This document shows, in pieces, positions 32,977-44,661 of a stretch of DNA of 64,000 nucleotides. The DNA is from Azolla caroliniana (Eukaryota > Polypodiophyta). A model generated the notes under the pieces. It was not told where the DNA came from, did not search any database, and saw nothing but the letters and a program-made list of their open reading frames with translations. The position numbers and the translations under genes were made by a program. Numbering within the stretch: position 1 is the stretch's first letter; each line of letters begins with the position of its first letter. The stretch is taken from NCBI GenBank assembly GCA_043228905.1, contig JBHGNT010000012.1, positions 9,734,001-9,798,000 of the forward strand. The letters run 5' to 3'.

Positions 32977-33450
32977 ACGGGGCTACGAGCGACGGATGAA
33001 CTTGGAGCTAGATGTAACAAGGCTAGGAATGCTAGATGTTGTGAGTGACATGAGGGCGTGAAGACAGAAATAAAGATCAAGGAGATAAAGATGAGGCGAA
33101 ATGCGAATACTAGATAGATGTATCGATGACAGGTGTTGAAAACCTTGAAAGGGACCAAGGAGGTTACAAATATTTATAGATGTTCTGAGATTGAATATCT
33201 CTAGAATATACTCGAGAAACATCTCTAGAATATACTCATCTAGAATATGTCGTAAAATATTTCTAGAATATACTACTGAGTAGAATATTTTGATTCTGAA
33301 ATGTATTATATGCTAGACTATAGAATACTAAACCATTATATACAAATGCATGCTCATATCAAAATGGTAGAACATGACATCTTGTAGCTATGAGGGTGCA
33401 TGTTCAATCTTCACTAACTACGTATTTACCGAATTCGTTGTGTCGTGACA
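32977..33450 (-). repeat. Decayed LTR of an element E relative
   Basis: Several landmarks follow the E LTR (48325-48873): runs of TCTAGAATAT, a TATA-like TATAAATATT (sense, about 33171-33180), a tRNA-like segment near 33361-33415, and the terminal TGTCGTGACATTATC...CCCTTTTCG. The last part matches the E polypurine-tract/LTR junction. No internal coding remains beside it. Confidence 0.6.
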
Positions 33451-33489
33451 TTATCTTGCCCTTTTCGGCTGGCTTTTTGAAAGCGTGGT

Positions 33490-33990
33490 GTAGGGGTGGA
33501 TGGGAATTGGAACATGAACAACAGCAGGCATGAGCGACCATGTTGGTTCTCACAAGGATCCGGAACACGAACAATAGCTGGAGTGAGCGACCATGTGTTG
33601 TCCTCGCCGGAGATTGGAACACGAATACCAACGGGCATGAGTGACGATGTGCGGTTGTCACAAGGAACACGAACACCAACGGGCATGAGAGACCATGTCA
33701 GTCCTTGCCGATAGTTGGAACACGAACTCCAATGGGCGTGAGAGACCATGCGGCCCTCACTGAGAATTGGAACACGAAGTGACCATGCAGCCCTCACTGA
33801 GAACTGAACACGAACTGGCGTGAGTGACCATGTGTGGCCCTCATCGAGAACTAGAATGTGAGTGACCATCTGTGGTCCTCATCAAAAACACAAAAGGGCA
33901 TGAGCGACCATGTGTCCCTGACCAACTGTAGAACACAAATGGACGTGAGCGACCATGCGGCCATCACCGAGAACTGAACACGAACGAGCG
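33490..33990. repeat. Minisatellite, ~60-bp units
   Basis: About eight imperfect units contain GGAACACGAAC, GGGCATGAGCGACCATGTG and a CCTCACCGAGAA-type segment. Repeat-borne ORFs on the minus strand are not genes. Confidence 0.85.
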
Positions 33991-33991
33991 T

Positions 33992-34441
33992 TGTTACCAG
34001 CTGGCAAGAAGGCTTAAGGAGGTCCAAACCAGAGTGTGAAAAGGAATAGTTTATTCGGGAACTTTTGTAATTAGTAGTCTGAATATATGAGAAGATGTGG
34101 ATGGACGGACCGGAATCAGTATGCCGATCCGGATCCGGACCGATCCCGAAATGGTGCCGGTTGGCACCGTTTTGTATTTCGCACCGGAGACCTATATAAA
34201 GGCCCGGTTACAATGTACTCGGGAGCGGATAATTAATATAACCTATTGCCTTAATCTTTCAGTATTGATTACCGTTCTGTACTCATTGTTATATCTTATG
34301 CATGTTAATGATGTGTCGTTAAGTAATCGATTAAGGTCTAATTAAGCGTTGTGCCGTGAGTTATCTTGCCGTAACACCCTTTGGTGAAGTGTCTTAAGTG
34401 GACACCCTGTGTTAGGCTGTTGTCCGGCCCTAGGATTAACA
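33992..34441 (+). repeat. Element D2 5' LTR
   Basis: This 450-bp LTR begins TGTTACCAGCTGG and ends CTAGGATTAACA. It aligns in reverse with the D LTR at 62946-63406. TATATAAAGG lies at about 34193-34202. A primer-like site follows at 34449. Confidence 0.9.
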
Positions 34442-34448
34442 CAATTTT

Positions 34449-34464
34449 TGGCGACTACGATTCC
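34449..34464 (+). promoter_or_regulatory. Element D2 primer binding site
   Basis: TGGCGACTACGATTCC lies 7 bases inside the LTR. The first eight bases agree with the tRNA-Arg-type site known from Ogre/Tat gypsy elements; the remainder differs, so the tRNA is unconfirmed. Element B has TGGCGACCACGATTC at the same place. Confidence 0.6.
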
Positions 34465-34496
34465 TGCACAATTGCAGTGAACAACGGCCGGAATGG

Positions 34497-35466
34497 ATGA
34501 CTAGGCCAACAGACGACCCGGTTACGGAGAGAGTACGAAGACTTGCTGAACGACGAAGGTGGCGAGAGGCTTTCTAGCAAGCAACGGAAGAAATCTGATT
34601 GGATTGATCATTTTCCACAGTGATCCAGAAAGTGGCGGAGGAGTCGCTCCGTTTGCAACAAGACGCCTACCCGGACGAAGGAAGCAGCTTAAGCAACCTC
34701 CGGGAAGCGGAATCCCTTCTCCAGGCCTTGGCCGGAAGAGACGGCGAATCCGAAGCATTTTCAGCGCTGGAATCGGATTCGGAAGGGGGTTACAGTGCGC
34801 ACACGAACTATCGCAGTAGTAACGACACCCCAAGAGGACCGGAGGACGAGGAGTCGGATACAGTACCGACACCGGAACTAGAGTTGGCAGACCAGGAACC
34901 TCCGGCACTAGACGTGGAGCAACCTCCGGAGACGGAAGAAGACAATGAAAGACCTCCGACACCGGAAGTTGAGCCGGCAACAGCAAGGGAAGACCGACAA
35001 AGAACTCTGACGCCGATGGAACAGAAGGAATGACCACCGACACCGGACGACGACATGCCATTCCAGTACTCCAAGTATAGGGATGACCCGGACGCAGAGG
35101 CTCATGTTCACGCGTTCCAGCAAACGTGGGAGGCGAACCATGTGTTACAACGGTTAACCGTGGCCGAAGAGGAACGATCTAAGATAGACGAATTCGGCGT
35201 GACATTGGAAGGACCGGCCGCTAGATGGCACCGGACACAGGACCCCAGCACCATCACCACCTTTGCAGACTTGAAAGAAAAATTCTTGCACTTCTTTCAA
35301 AAGGAGGTGGACCAGAGAGAAATGGAGGGCCTATTCTATACCATTTGGTAGGACCCAGAGGAGAGCGTCCCGCAATTTGTCATCCGGTTTCAACAGATGC
35401 ACAGTCAGCTTACCCGCGCACCTCCGGAGGAAGAAACACGGGCTATATTTTTAGCCACGCTCCGGG
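34497..35466 (+). pseudogene. gag: Element D2 gag
   Basis: The start MTRPTDDPVTERVRRLAE (34497) matches the B gag start. An acidic, Pro-rich segment (34840-35030) follows, then the capsid core FQYSKYRDDPDAEAH (35056), FGVTLEGPAARWHR and LKEKFLHFFQKEVDQREM, then VPQFVIRFQQMHSQLTRAP across a stop at 35349-35351. It is cut at 35467 by other repeats. Confidence 0.8.
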
Positions 35467-35509
35467 TGTTGGGAGACAGGTCCCTCCGAATGGGAAGGGA
35501 GAAGAACAG
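35467..35509 (+). repeat. 43-bp tip of a copia-1-family LTR
   Basis: TGTTGGGAGACAGGTCCCTC and the bases that follow match the reverse complement of the outer end of the copia element 1 LTR (3478-3520). It marks a former copia insertion in D2 gag, of which only the first bases remain. Confidence 0.8.
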
Positions 35510-35845
35510 TGCCAATGAACAAACTTGGCCGAGGCCGATAGGCATGGTAGAGGATGAATGTCACTTGCTCTTCACATGCTCGACATATAGTGCAATTCAT
35601 TCAAGATATGTTGACATATTAAGAGGGAGTGATAACTTAAGATCCATCCTTAAGACACCACCTAGAAGGTTGAGCTCATATGTGTATGTTTTATTAACAC
35701 ATAGAGACTTTGTGCTTCAACATATGAATACCCCTTCTTAGCAAGGAGACATATAACAAGAACACATGTATACTCTGGTCCCATAGGTCAAATTTGGCCT
35801 CTTTATGGATGATAAAAATTCTAATTCTAATTCTAATTCTAATTC
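35510..35845 (+). mobile_element. LINE 3' end fragment
   Basis: Translation near 35548 gives DECHLLFTCSTYSAIHSRY, the Cys/His region found after RT in many plant LINE ORF2 proteins, then SSYVYVLLTHRD. A 3' untranslated part ends in a (TTCTAA)n tail (35816-35845). It is strongly 5' truncated, as is usual for LINEs. Confidence 0.75.
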
Positions 35846-36281
35846 ACCAAAGGGTGGTACAGGGAGATATGGATAGACTGTAGTATCGAATGGGTCTTAA
35901 CCGGTTACTAACCGACACTCTTAATTAGTTGTAACACACGCGTAAGATTAATTTTATATTAAGCACAAGATGGTAACCAGATAGACACTAAACATACATA
36001 AACAACAACACTTCTATTAATTATCCGTCGTTGATTACATTCTTGCCGGGTCCTTTTATAGGTCTCCGACAAAGTTACAAACCGGTGCCAACCGGCAACC
36101 GGCAACGCTCCGGTCCAGATCCGAATCGGCATACCGATTCTGGGTCCGTCTGTTTGCTTCTCATAATACTGATTAATTCTCAAAATAACATAATACTTAT
36201 TAATTTCAACTCCCTATTCCTAATTAAATTGCCCTTTTACATTCTAGATTCTAACTGGTCCTTTTGCTTTGCCGGCCAACA
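35846..36281 (-). repeat. Element B2 3' LTR
   Basis: It matches 28060-28465 of the B LTR and extends further, to the terminal GCCGGCCAACA. The inner ~55 bp of the family LTR are replaced by the LINE tail. A TATAAAAGG box (sense) lies near 36055. Confidence 0.85.
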
Positions 36282-36336
36282 CATGGCACGCCTGTGGGAT
36301 AGTACATTGTACGTCGAACCCACGGTTCACCCCTGA

Positions 36337-37196
36337 TCACTCGTCTGTCAAAATGTCTAGAATGCTTTGGTCCAAGGGTTCTACAGGTTCTTCGGGTAGT
36401 TGCTCCGCTTGTTGTTGTGGTTGTTGTTGTTGTTTCTCTCCGGCCTGCTCCACCTCTCCTGCTTTCATCCCTTTCGGCTCCAGTCCCTTCCAGGCTTCCA
36501 TCTCCGGCTTATCTGTTCTAGGCTCCTCTTGCTCCTGTTGTCCGGCTTGCACTTGCTCTTTCGGGTCAGCTACCTTCGGCTGCTCCTCTTGAGCTACTTT
36601 TGTCTGGCTTTCTCTAGTCTCAACTGCATTTGGCGTCTACTCCAGAGATTTCTCTTCATCACTACTCTTAATTGCCGTCGTTCTTCTAGGCTCCATTTGC
36701 TGTCTCCGCTCTCGTTCGTAACGTTCCAACAAGAGTTGGGTATCCAGTTGTTCCAGCAGTCGGCCCACCTCCACTAGTTGCTCTCCAGCCAAGGATAGGA
36801 AGTCATCCGATAACTCCTCCCGTATGGTCACAACACTTTCCACGTCAAGTTTGTAGAAGTTATTTCCGTCCTTTTGCCAGTTCTCCGCATCCGCTCGCAA
36901 GACCTGTAACTCGGCTGCCTGCTTTGCCCATTTGGACCACCACTATAATGAACTTTCTTCAACTAACTTCTTCCTTTAATCCCTCCATGTCAGTACAATA
37001 TCTCGAATACGGTCAAGTCCCATCTTTGACCTCTCCTCTGCAGCCTTCTTTTCATCCTTTAATTTCTTTATGAGGATTGAGGTTACCTCCGCTTGCCCAT
37101 TATATTGCATCAATTGCGTCTGATAAGTCATCTGAACTCTGTTCAAAGCCATCTTTGCTCGTTCCATCTCCTCATGATACTTCCAGATAAGCTCCA
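36337..37196 (-). pseudogene. Element B2 accessory ORF, C-terminal part
   Basis: Coiled coil: MALNRVQMTYQTQLMQYN and KKLKDEKKAAEERSK (about 37150-37020). The conserved block follows: LRADAENWQKDGNNFYKLD and TIREELSDDFLSLAGEQLVE (36905-36770). A Gln/Pro/Glu-rich tail ends SILDILTDE (36337). Stops lie near 36940 and 36635. The matching regions are 14690-15193 (A) and 63461-63997 (D). Confidence 0.65.
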
Positions 37197-37582
37197 TGTA
37201 AAAAGTAGCTTGTGGAAGCAAGTAGGAAGACCCAATAGAAGAGAGGAAACTCAGGTTCAATGGAGAGCTTGGGCTTACACGGTATACGCAGGAGAGACAG
37301 AGAGAGAAACACAAAAAACTAGATTCAACAATAATACTCAGTCTGTACATAAGACGTGCTCAGTGAATACTTTTATACAAGTCCTAGAAGGACTAAACGA
37401 AGTACTGACAGTACTTCAATGCTCATCAAGAGCTCCTACACTAACTCCCAAATATATTCCTCACGGAATATATTTCCTAACGGCCTCCCGGTTTACGCAC
37501 TCGGCCTAACCAATCGGTCCCAACCGATCCGGTCCTCGGCTTCTTCAGCCGATCCGGTCGATGTTGAGCTTGTCTCTCAACA
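37197..37582 (-). repeat. Copia F 3' LTR (386 bp)
   Basis: It has the family TATA-like TATAAAAG (sense, near 37372-37379) and about 50 bp (37418-37465) that are missing from the partner at 42458-42793. Otherwise the two LTRs are very similar. Confidence 0.9.
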
Positions 37583-37849
37583 CTCCCCCTCAAGCTCAAC
37601 TCGAGGCTCTTCGGGATCCTCGGGCTCACAACTCCGGTTCCTCCTGGCTTCACGCCTCGCTCGCGCTCCTCGACCTGTTCGACTCCGCGCGCTTCGACCC
37701 TTCCGGTCGGCTTGTTTGCTCATGCGGCCTTTATCAGCTCTTCTACTATTGCGGTGTTGACGCTTCTCCTGCTGCCTTTTCTTCCGCTTGGGCCTCGGTT
37801 GATTCAGCGTGTTTGAATCAAACATCCGAATCGACTCAGCTACCTCCGA

Positions 37850-40800
37850 TCAGTTTTCGCTCTCGTCCAAGTTGGTTGTCTCCAACTCTTCTTCGGTCTT
37901 CTCGCCCTCGGTGGTGTCATCTTCCCCATGCATGGTTGGCTTCGGCTTTCTCCTTCGGTTGCTCCCCTTCTGTCCTCTTCCGAACTTTTCCGCGGGTCCG
38001 CCCTCGACTTCTTTAGCCGATCCGAAGTCGAGCTTGACAACCGAGTCAACCGCCTCGGTGGTGTCGCGGTCTCCGATCCTTTCCTGCTGCCTTGCTTGGT
38101 GGGCTGTTCTCCCCCTCAAGTTTGGCACGTTGAGGTGACGCAATCCGAGCGCACCTGAGAATTGCCGCAACTTGTCCAGACCAAGAGGCTTGGTGAAGAT
38201 GTCGGCAGTCTGCCGATCCGTCGGAACGTACTGAAGTTCGACTTCACCGGAAAGGACACGCTCACGGACGAAATGGTAGTGCACCTCAATGTGCTTGGTC
38301 CGTGCGTGGAAAACGGGGTTTTTCACGAGCTGGATGCTGTTGAGGTTGTCGCAGTAGATCGTTGTCGGATCTGGCACCTCCTCTTGCAGGTCCTTAAGCA
38401 GCCGCTTCAACCATATGGCTTCGCATGTCGCGACAGCCGCTCCTCGGTACTCAGCTTCGGTGCTCGACGGTGGAACTGTCGGCTGCTTCTTACTGCTCCA
38501 CGCGATCGCGGCACTTCCGAGGGAGAACACGTATCCGGACGTGGATCGGCGATCGGCGGCGTTGCCAGCCCAATCAGCATCGGTGTAGCCGACTAACTGC
38601 GCGGCTGCAGCGGTTCGATATAGCAGTCCCCGGTCCTTGGTGCCGTTGACATACCAAAGTATGCGTTGCGCACACTGAAGGTGCTCCTCGGTAGGTCGCA
38701 CCATGAACTGACTGATCAGTCCGACCGGATAACTGAGATCAGGCCGGGTGATGGTCAAGTATATGAGGCTTCCGACAATTTGTCGGAACCTCGTCGGGTC
38801 GCATACCTTTCCCGTATCAGGACGAAGCTTGATGGTTCTGTCCAGAGGAGTCGAGACGGACGTACAGTCGGCCATCCCGAATTTGAAGAGCATACTCAGC
38901 ACGTAATGACGTTGGCTGATCAATATGCCTTCGGGGGTACGGATCACTTCGATCCCAAGGAAGTAGTGAAGGTCCCCCAGATCCTTCATGTCGAACGATG
39001 CCGCAAGCGAGAGCTTCACGCGGTCGATTTCTCGTAGGTTGGCGCCGGTGATGACCAAGTCATCAACATATAGTAAAATACTAACCGGTCCAAGTCGACC
39101 TTTCCGGATGAACAGGGAAGAGTCCGATTTTGATGTGACAAAGCCCAGCCGGCGCAATTATTGCGTGATCTTCGCGTTCCAGGCACGCGGGGCTTGCTTT
39201 AGTCCGTAAAGGGACTTCTTCAGTCGGCATACTGCCGAGGAGTTCGTTCCGGAGTGAAATCCGGGGGGCTGTACCATGTACACCTGTTCCTCAAGGTCAC
39301 TTTGCAGGAACACATTCTTTACATCCATCTGATGTAAGTGCCACCCCTTGGCCGCGGCTACTGCGAGCAAAACACGGACGGTCGTCATTTTCGCGACCGG
39401 CGCAAACGTCTCATCGTAGTCGATGCTGTGTTTTTGTGCGTAGCCCTTTGCCACTAGCCGAGCCTTGTACCGGTTGACCGAGCCATCGGTGTTGTACTTG
39501 ACCTTGTACACCCACCTACACCCGATCGGTTTTACCCCTCTCGGTGCGTCAACCAGGTCCCAGGTCTCGTTCTCCGCCAATGTGTGCATCTCTTCCTCCA
39601 TCGTGGCACGCCAATTCGTGTCTTTAGCCGCTTCTGCGTAGCTCTCCGGCTCACGCACTTCCGCTACACGGGTCATGTACGCATAATGATGCGCCATCTA
39701 CTCGTTGTATCCGAACCGCAAAACAATATTCTTCTGGCGGGTAGATCGGCGTAATCTCACATTAGCCGATGTCGAGGCCTTCTCGGTCGATGCGGTCTTC
39801 ACCTTTAAAGACCCGTCACCGGTTCCCTCGGAGTCGGACTCGCGTTGGTCTGACTCGTTCTTATCCATGCCGGAATATGACACCTTCTTCTTCCCTTTCT
39901 CTTTGCGCCTAAGCCGTCTCCTCGGCTTCCTGCGCGGGGAATGCACGGCCGAGTCTCCACTACTCGCCGGCTCTTCATCGGACTGGTCGTACTGACTCAG
40001 TCGTCCACTTGGTCCACTTAAACGGAGTGAAATTGGACTCTCTTCGGGCTCATCCGGAGGCATCTCGGCCTCGCTGACCTCATCGTCAGAGCTCGGATTG
40101 GAGTTAGGGTTCAGAGTCGGGGGTTGGTACCAGGTCGCAGACTCGTCAAACACAACGTCGCGGCTGACACTCGCTTGTTTGGTGCGAGGGTTATAGCACT
40201 TATAACCCTTCTGTTCGTCCGAGTAACCGACCAAGATGCATTTCTCAGCCTTTGCGTCCAACTTCCTCCTTTTCTCCTTTGGTACATGCACATACGCAAT
40301 GCTACCGAACACCCTCAAGTGTCGCAAGTTCGGCTTCGTTCCGAAATACAGCTCGTGCGCCGACACTTTGTCTCCGATCCGGTTCTGGATATATACCGCG
40401 GTCCTTACCGCCTCGGCCCAGTAAAACTTCGGCAAGCTCTTCTCCTCCAACATTGCCCGTGCCGCTTCCACAACTGACCGATTCTTCCTCTCGGCCATGC
40501 CGTTCTGCTCCGGCGTGTATCTACAACTAAATTCGCGCCGAATTCCCATTTGTTGTAGATAACCGTTGAATTGACCGGAAAAGTACTCTTTTCCGCCAAC
40601 CGACCGCAGGCACTTGATCTTCCGTCCCGTTTCCGTTTCCACGAACCCTTTGAGGTCCCGAAAACAGTCGAAGACTTCGCTCTTCCTCTCAATGAGGTAG
40701 ATCCACATGTGCCGCGTGTGGTCATCGATGAAGGAGACGAAATATCGGCTCCCACCAAGACTAACATTTTGTGCCGGCCCCCACACATCGGAGTGTATAA

Positions 40801-40896
40801 GGTTGAGCTTGTTCCGGCTCTGGTTTCGCTCGTTTGGGAAAGGAAGTCGGTGTTGCTTCCCGAGCTGGCAGGCTTCACAAATTTGTGCCTTTCAGC
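37850..40896 (-). pseudogene. pol: Copia F integrase, RT and RNase H
   Basis: Integrase: SRYFVSFIDDHTRHMWIY, then LRSVGGKEYF where the family has Asp before Gly, so the second catalytic Asp is Val; YTPEQNGMAERKNR is intact. [31 protein letters not shown] and ILLYVDDLVITG. RNase H: GYTDADWAGNAADRRST, SSTEAEYRGA and TKHIEVHYHFVRE. The frame has stops at about 40896, 39698 and 39158. After RNase H about 100 charged residues (Arg, Lys, Glu-rich) extend to 37850, longer than usual for copia. Confidence 0.9.
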
Positions 40897-40924
40897 CACT
40901 AAATTTGGGCAATCCGAACACTAC

Positions 40925-42440
40925 CTATTTCGATTGCAGATCTTGAAGCCGCTGGTAGTTGACGTGGCCTATCCACTTGTGCCACAAGTCGATGTCTGAC
41001 TCGAACTTTTGTCCCTTCGCGAACATTGCGGTGCCGCCGTTAATGGAGTCGAGGATGAACATCCTCCCGTCTCTGCGCCCTTGCGCAATCACACGGCCTT
41101 CTTCCTCAATGAAGCACCCGAGGTGTGTAAACCGAACCTCCATCCCTTGGTCAACGATCTGTCCGACCGAGACCAGGTTTTTCGTGATTGTCGGAACGTG
41201 CAGTACGTTCATGAGTTTCCCTTTCTTCCCGACATGGCTAAGGGAAACTTCTCCGACATTCGCAATCGGATGCGGAGTGTCATCTCCAGTTGCGACTACT
41301 CCAGGTTGCATCGGTTTTTCAAGGTACGAGAACCACTCCTTATGGCTCGTCATGTGGTTTGACGCTCCGGAGTCTACGTACCACACCTCGTCTGATCTCG
41401 GGGTGCTCTGTTTCATTGAGTTCACTTCATGTCTCGTCACGAAGACAGACCCTTCTCCGGCTCTCCCGGAGTCTTTGGCGTAGTGCGATCGCTGCCGATT
41501 TCCCTTGTCGGTAATGTCCGGAGCCGTTTCCGGAACTGGTTCTCTTCGAGTCGGTGCACTTCTTCCAGCACTCACTTTCCCTGTGGCCTTTCTTGCCACA
41601 GTACCAGCACTCCGCGATGGCCTTCCCTTGCCGGTTCTCATCGCTTCGACTCCCCCTGTTTCCGGAGGGTCCGGAATTGTTGTCGGCATCACTTCGGTGC
41701 CTTCTTCCTTGATCTCGTCAGCCGCCTCCATTGCGCGCCGACTCACTTCGTCCTCCACGTCCACGGGGCCTATCTCCCTCCATGTACAACATTCTGCTGT
41801 CGGTGTGCGTGCTTGTAGACACACCCGCGTGGTTCTCCTCTACTAGGAGCATCGACTGTAAGTCGAAAAAGGACGGCATATTCTCCCGGGTACACACAGC
41901 TGTTCGGAACGCTCCGAACTTCGACGCCAAACCTCAGAGACAGATCTGGACCATCTCGCTCTCCTCGATGTTCACCTCTATGGAGGCGAGGGAATCGCAG
42001 ATATCCTTGATCTTCGAGAGTCGGACAAGTCGCGTTGTTGTAGGTTGCTTAACTCCTGTCGGAGCTGAAGCTTCCTGGCTGTGGTGCTCGCGGCGAAAAT
42101 CTTCTTCAGATTTTTCCATGCACCCTTCTGCGTCTTTGCATCCCAAACATAGCTCAATAGTTGTTCGCCCACACATGACGCAAAGCAGTATAATACCCTG
42201 CTCGCCGATTGCTCCCACGACGGGAAGTCTCTGTGTGTCGATTCGGGTGCCGCGTCATTAGCTCCTTCGACATAACTCTAGTAGCTGTGCCCGAGCAGGT
42301 AATGGTGCATCTTGTAGGACCAAGAAGCGTAGTTGGTTCTGTCGAGCTTCTCTGTTGGAAGCGAGCTCGCCATGCCTCTATCCATCATTCTTCTTGTTCT
42401 TCTTCGTCAAGTTGTGTTGGCTGCAGGGAGGTTCTCAACC
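40925..42440 (-). pseudogene. gag: Copia F gag and protease
   Basis: Gag begins near 42440 and is frameshifted. Recognisable parts are CVMCGRTTIELCLGCKDAEG in one frame with YVWDAKTQKGAW in the alternative frame (about 42150), and a zinc knuckle CWYCGKKGHRESEC (about 41600, another frame). Protease has EVWYVDSGASNHMTSHKEW (about 41380), then ADIDLWHKWIGHVNYQRL opening the integrase zinc region. A stop lies at 40925. Confidence 0.75.
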
Positions 42441-42445
42441 CTCGC

Positions 42446-42457
42446 GCTCTGATACCA
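42446..42457 (-). promoter_or_regulatory. Copia F primer binding site
   Basis: TGGTATCAGAGC in sense lies immediately against the inner end of the 5' LTR (42458) and is complementary to tRNA-iMet. Confidence 0.95.
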
Positions 42458-42793
42458 TGTAAGAAGTAGCATGCGGAAGCAAGTAGGAAGACTGAACAGA
42501 AGAGAGGAAACTCAGGTTCAATGGAGAGCTTGGGCTTACACGGTATACGCAGGAGAGACAGAGAGAGAAACACAAAAAACTATATTCAACAATAATACTC
42601 AGTCTGTACATAAGACGTGCTCAGTGAATACTTTTATACAAGTCCTAGAAGGACTGAACAAAGTACTGACATCACGGAATATCTTTCCTAACGGCCTCCC
42701 GGTTTACGCACTCGGCCTAACCGATCGATCCCAACCGATCCGGTCCTCGGCTTCTTCAGCCGATCCGGCCGATGTTGAGCTTGTCTCTCAACA
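42458..42793 (-). repeat. Copia F 5' LTR (336 bp)
   Basis: It is the same as 37197-37582 except for an internal gap of about 50 bp and a few substitutions. The TATA-like TATAAAAG is retained (about 42633-42640). Confidence 0.9.
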
Positions 42794-42798
42794 CTCCA

Positions 42799-44430
42799 GT
42801 TTGTCCTTCGCCGCTTCTGCTAGCATCTTTGCCGCTTCGACTCCCTTGGTCCTTTCATCCGCCAATGCTGTTGTCGTCCTATGGACTTCATCCCAGAGTT
42901 CCCGCATCTTTTCTAGTTGTCGGTCACCTTCTGCCATCAATTTCTTGTGTTCCGCCTCTAGGTGCTCGTGATCCCGGTGCAATCTGTCAAAATCCTCCGT
43001 TTTCTGTTACAGCCTCTGATTGATTTGGTGTTGGGACCGGTCCTTACAATCCTTTTATTGCAGGACTTCTTCTTGGAGCCATTCGATCTCAACTTCCGCC
43101 GATCACCGGAGTTTGTCTTTTTATTTCTTCAATCGGTCATATGCTTGATGACCTTTCCGTAGATTTTCCGTTTTTCGTTGCTCTTCCTCCACTGCCTTCT
43201 TTAGGTCTCGTTCTCTAGCCCTTAAGGCCTCTGCCAATTCCTCTCTGAGAGTTGCTAGTGCTTATTCTTGTGCCTTATTTGCATCCGGTGCTATTTCAGT
43301 TACCAGCATCTTATTAGTCTGTTCATTCACCGGAGCCACCGATTCTGGTAGTCTTTGTCCTTCTGTCACCTGCTTAGCCGCCTCTGCTTTAGCGTGCGCA
43401 ATTTCTTCATCCATGCTTCGGATCCTCCACCGGGCCTTCTCAAGCTCTTCGTTTGTGGCGAACAACCGATCCCCCTGTGCTATCTCCTCCATTTCTTTTT
43501 GGCACACCACCTCGGCCACCTGCTCGCCGATCCACCGTAGCCATTGCCTTTTTGTCGTGCCGGTTCTAGTTTTTGGTGAGGCCTTTGTTCTCCATGGAAG
43601 CCCCCTTTCGATTGTTGACTACAACAACAACTCCTGCTCTTGTTGTGCCTGCTACCCCGGTGAGGTAGGCAATTCAATTACCGGTTCTTGAACCACTGGC
43701 ACTATTGTTTCTTGCTGCACAAGTAGTTCTTCCATCGGTTCTGGTTGAACCGGTTCCGCCTCCTTCCTTGGCTCCGGTCCCTCGGAGTGGGGTGTCAGTG
43801 AGCTGTCCTTCACCGGACCCGATTTGTCCCCTTTCTGCTCCGCATCACCACACTTCTGGCGATGCAGGAGGTTCTCGACGGGGTCTTCCTCTGCCTCCTC
43901 CTCTTGGGTCCTGATATTGATCTATGTTGTCAAGGGGTCCAACTCTTGTTCCTGTCAGCATAGCTTGATTTTCAGAGGCATGTCTCTGCTTGCCTCTTCT
44001 GGCTAGGCGGCTCTTTCCCTTGCTGTGAGGTAATGCCCTCTTTCCATCCAAACATGTGCTTGGCCAGAAGTTGCTGCCGTTCTAAAGATTTGTTAGGCGT
44101 GGTCTCTGTTACTTGAACCCGCTTCTTAGTCCTTACCAGGTCCATCGGTGGCGCCAAAAGAGTCAGCCATTGAGCCACGACCGTTCATAATTTATTCCCG
44201 TTCTGCACCGATTCTATCGCCGTTCGCAAACAATCAGCGATGACTACCGACCAATCCACTTGCACCCTTGTGTACGTAGCAATGATGAAACCGGTTTCGT
44301 TCTTTGGCATTGCCGGGGGTCGGGGGTACACGAACCCATACTCGTGGAAGACACGAGCCACTTCTCTGAACAGGGGGGTCCTCGTCGCCCTAAGTCCGGT
44401 GAGCCTTACTAGCGAGGGAATATTCCCCAA
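42799..44430 (-). pseudogene. Element B2 accessory ORF, N-terminal part
   Basis: This continues the ORF upstream of the copia F insertion. The N-terminal block LTKFFGEYSLASKAHRT lies at about 44440-44390, then FVYPRPPAMPKNETGFIIATYT (44330-44265). Gln/Glu-rich linkers follow, then long coiled coils: KEMEEIAQGDRLFATNEELEKARWRIRSMDEEI (43495-43395) and LEAEHKKLMAEGDRQLEKMRELWDE (42960-42890). Several frame breaks. Function unknown. Confidence 0.6.
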
Positions 44431-44661
44431 AAAACTTGGTTAGTGTTTCAGGAGAAGGGTAGGTAGGGTAGATGTGCTTGTCTGTGCTTCTAGCGTGCGT
44501 CTATTCACTTGTGCTCAGTGCTCAATGTTTGGGAAATGAAAGAGACTTTGCGAGGCGGAGGTTTCTTGTTCCCATGCTTGGCGCCTTTTTCGATTCCAGT
44601 GCATGCATGTCGTGTACAATAAAAGCAACAGTTTTCTTTTTCTTCTTTTTTTTAGTTCCGG
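44431..44661 (-). other. Leader between B2 pol and accessory ORF
   Basis: This is non-coding. It contains an A-rich run in sense (44640-44652) and several CA-rich stretches, resembling a 5' untranslated region for the accessory ORF. No clear TATA box is seen. Confidence 0.35.

Larger units (their letters stand above)
37197..42793 (-). mobile_element. Copia element F, nested in B2 accessory ORF
   Basis: LTRs of 386 bp (37197-37582) and 336 bp (42458-42793) begin TGTAA and end CTCTCAACA. The duplication CTCCA is perfect (37192-37196 and 42794-42798). The tRNA-iMet primer site TGGTATCAGAGC (sense) lies at 42446-42457, directly at the LTR. One gag-pol frame from 41824 leftward carries only a few stops, so this is a younger insertion than copia element 1. 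Confidence 0.95.

Noticed and set aside
33404-33869. Minus-strand ORFs of 91 and 147 residues
   Set aside because: They run through the roughly 60-bp minisatellite and have no domain.
36269-36777. Cys/Ser-rich and Leu-rich plus-strand ORFs
   Set aside because: They are antisense shadows of the Gln-rich accessory ORF tail; the same effect occurs at 63371-63718.
41429-42261. Plus-strand ORFs over copia F gag
   Set aside because: They are antisense to recognisable protease and zinc-knuckle coding sequence.
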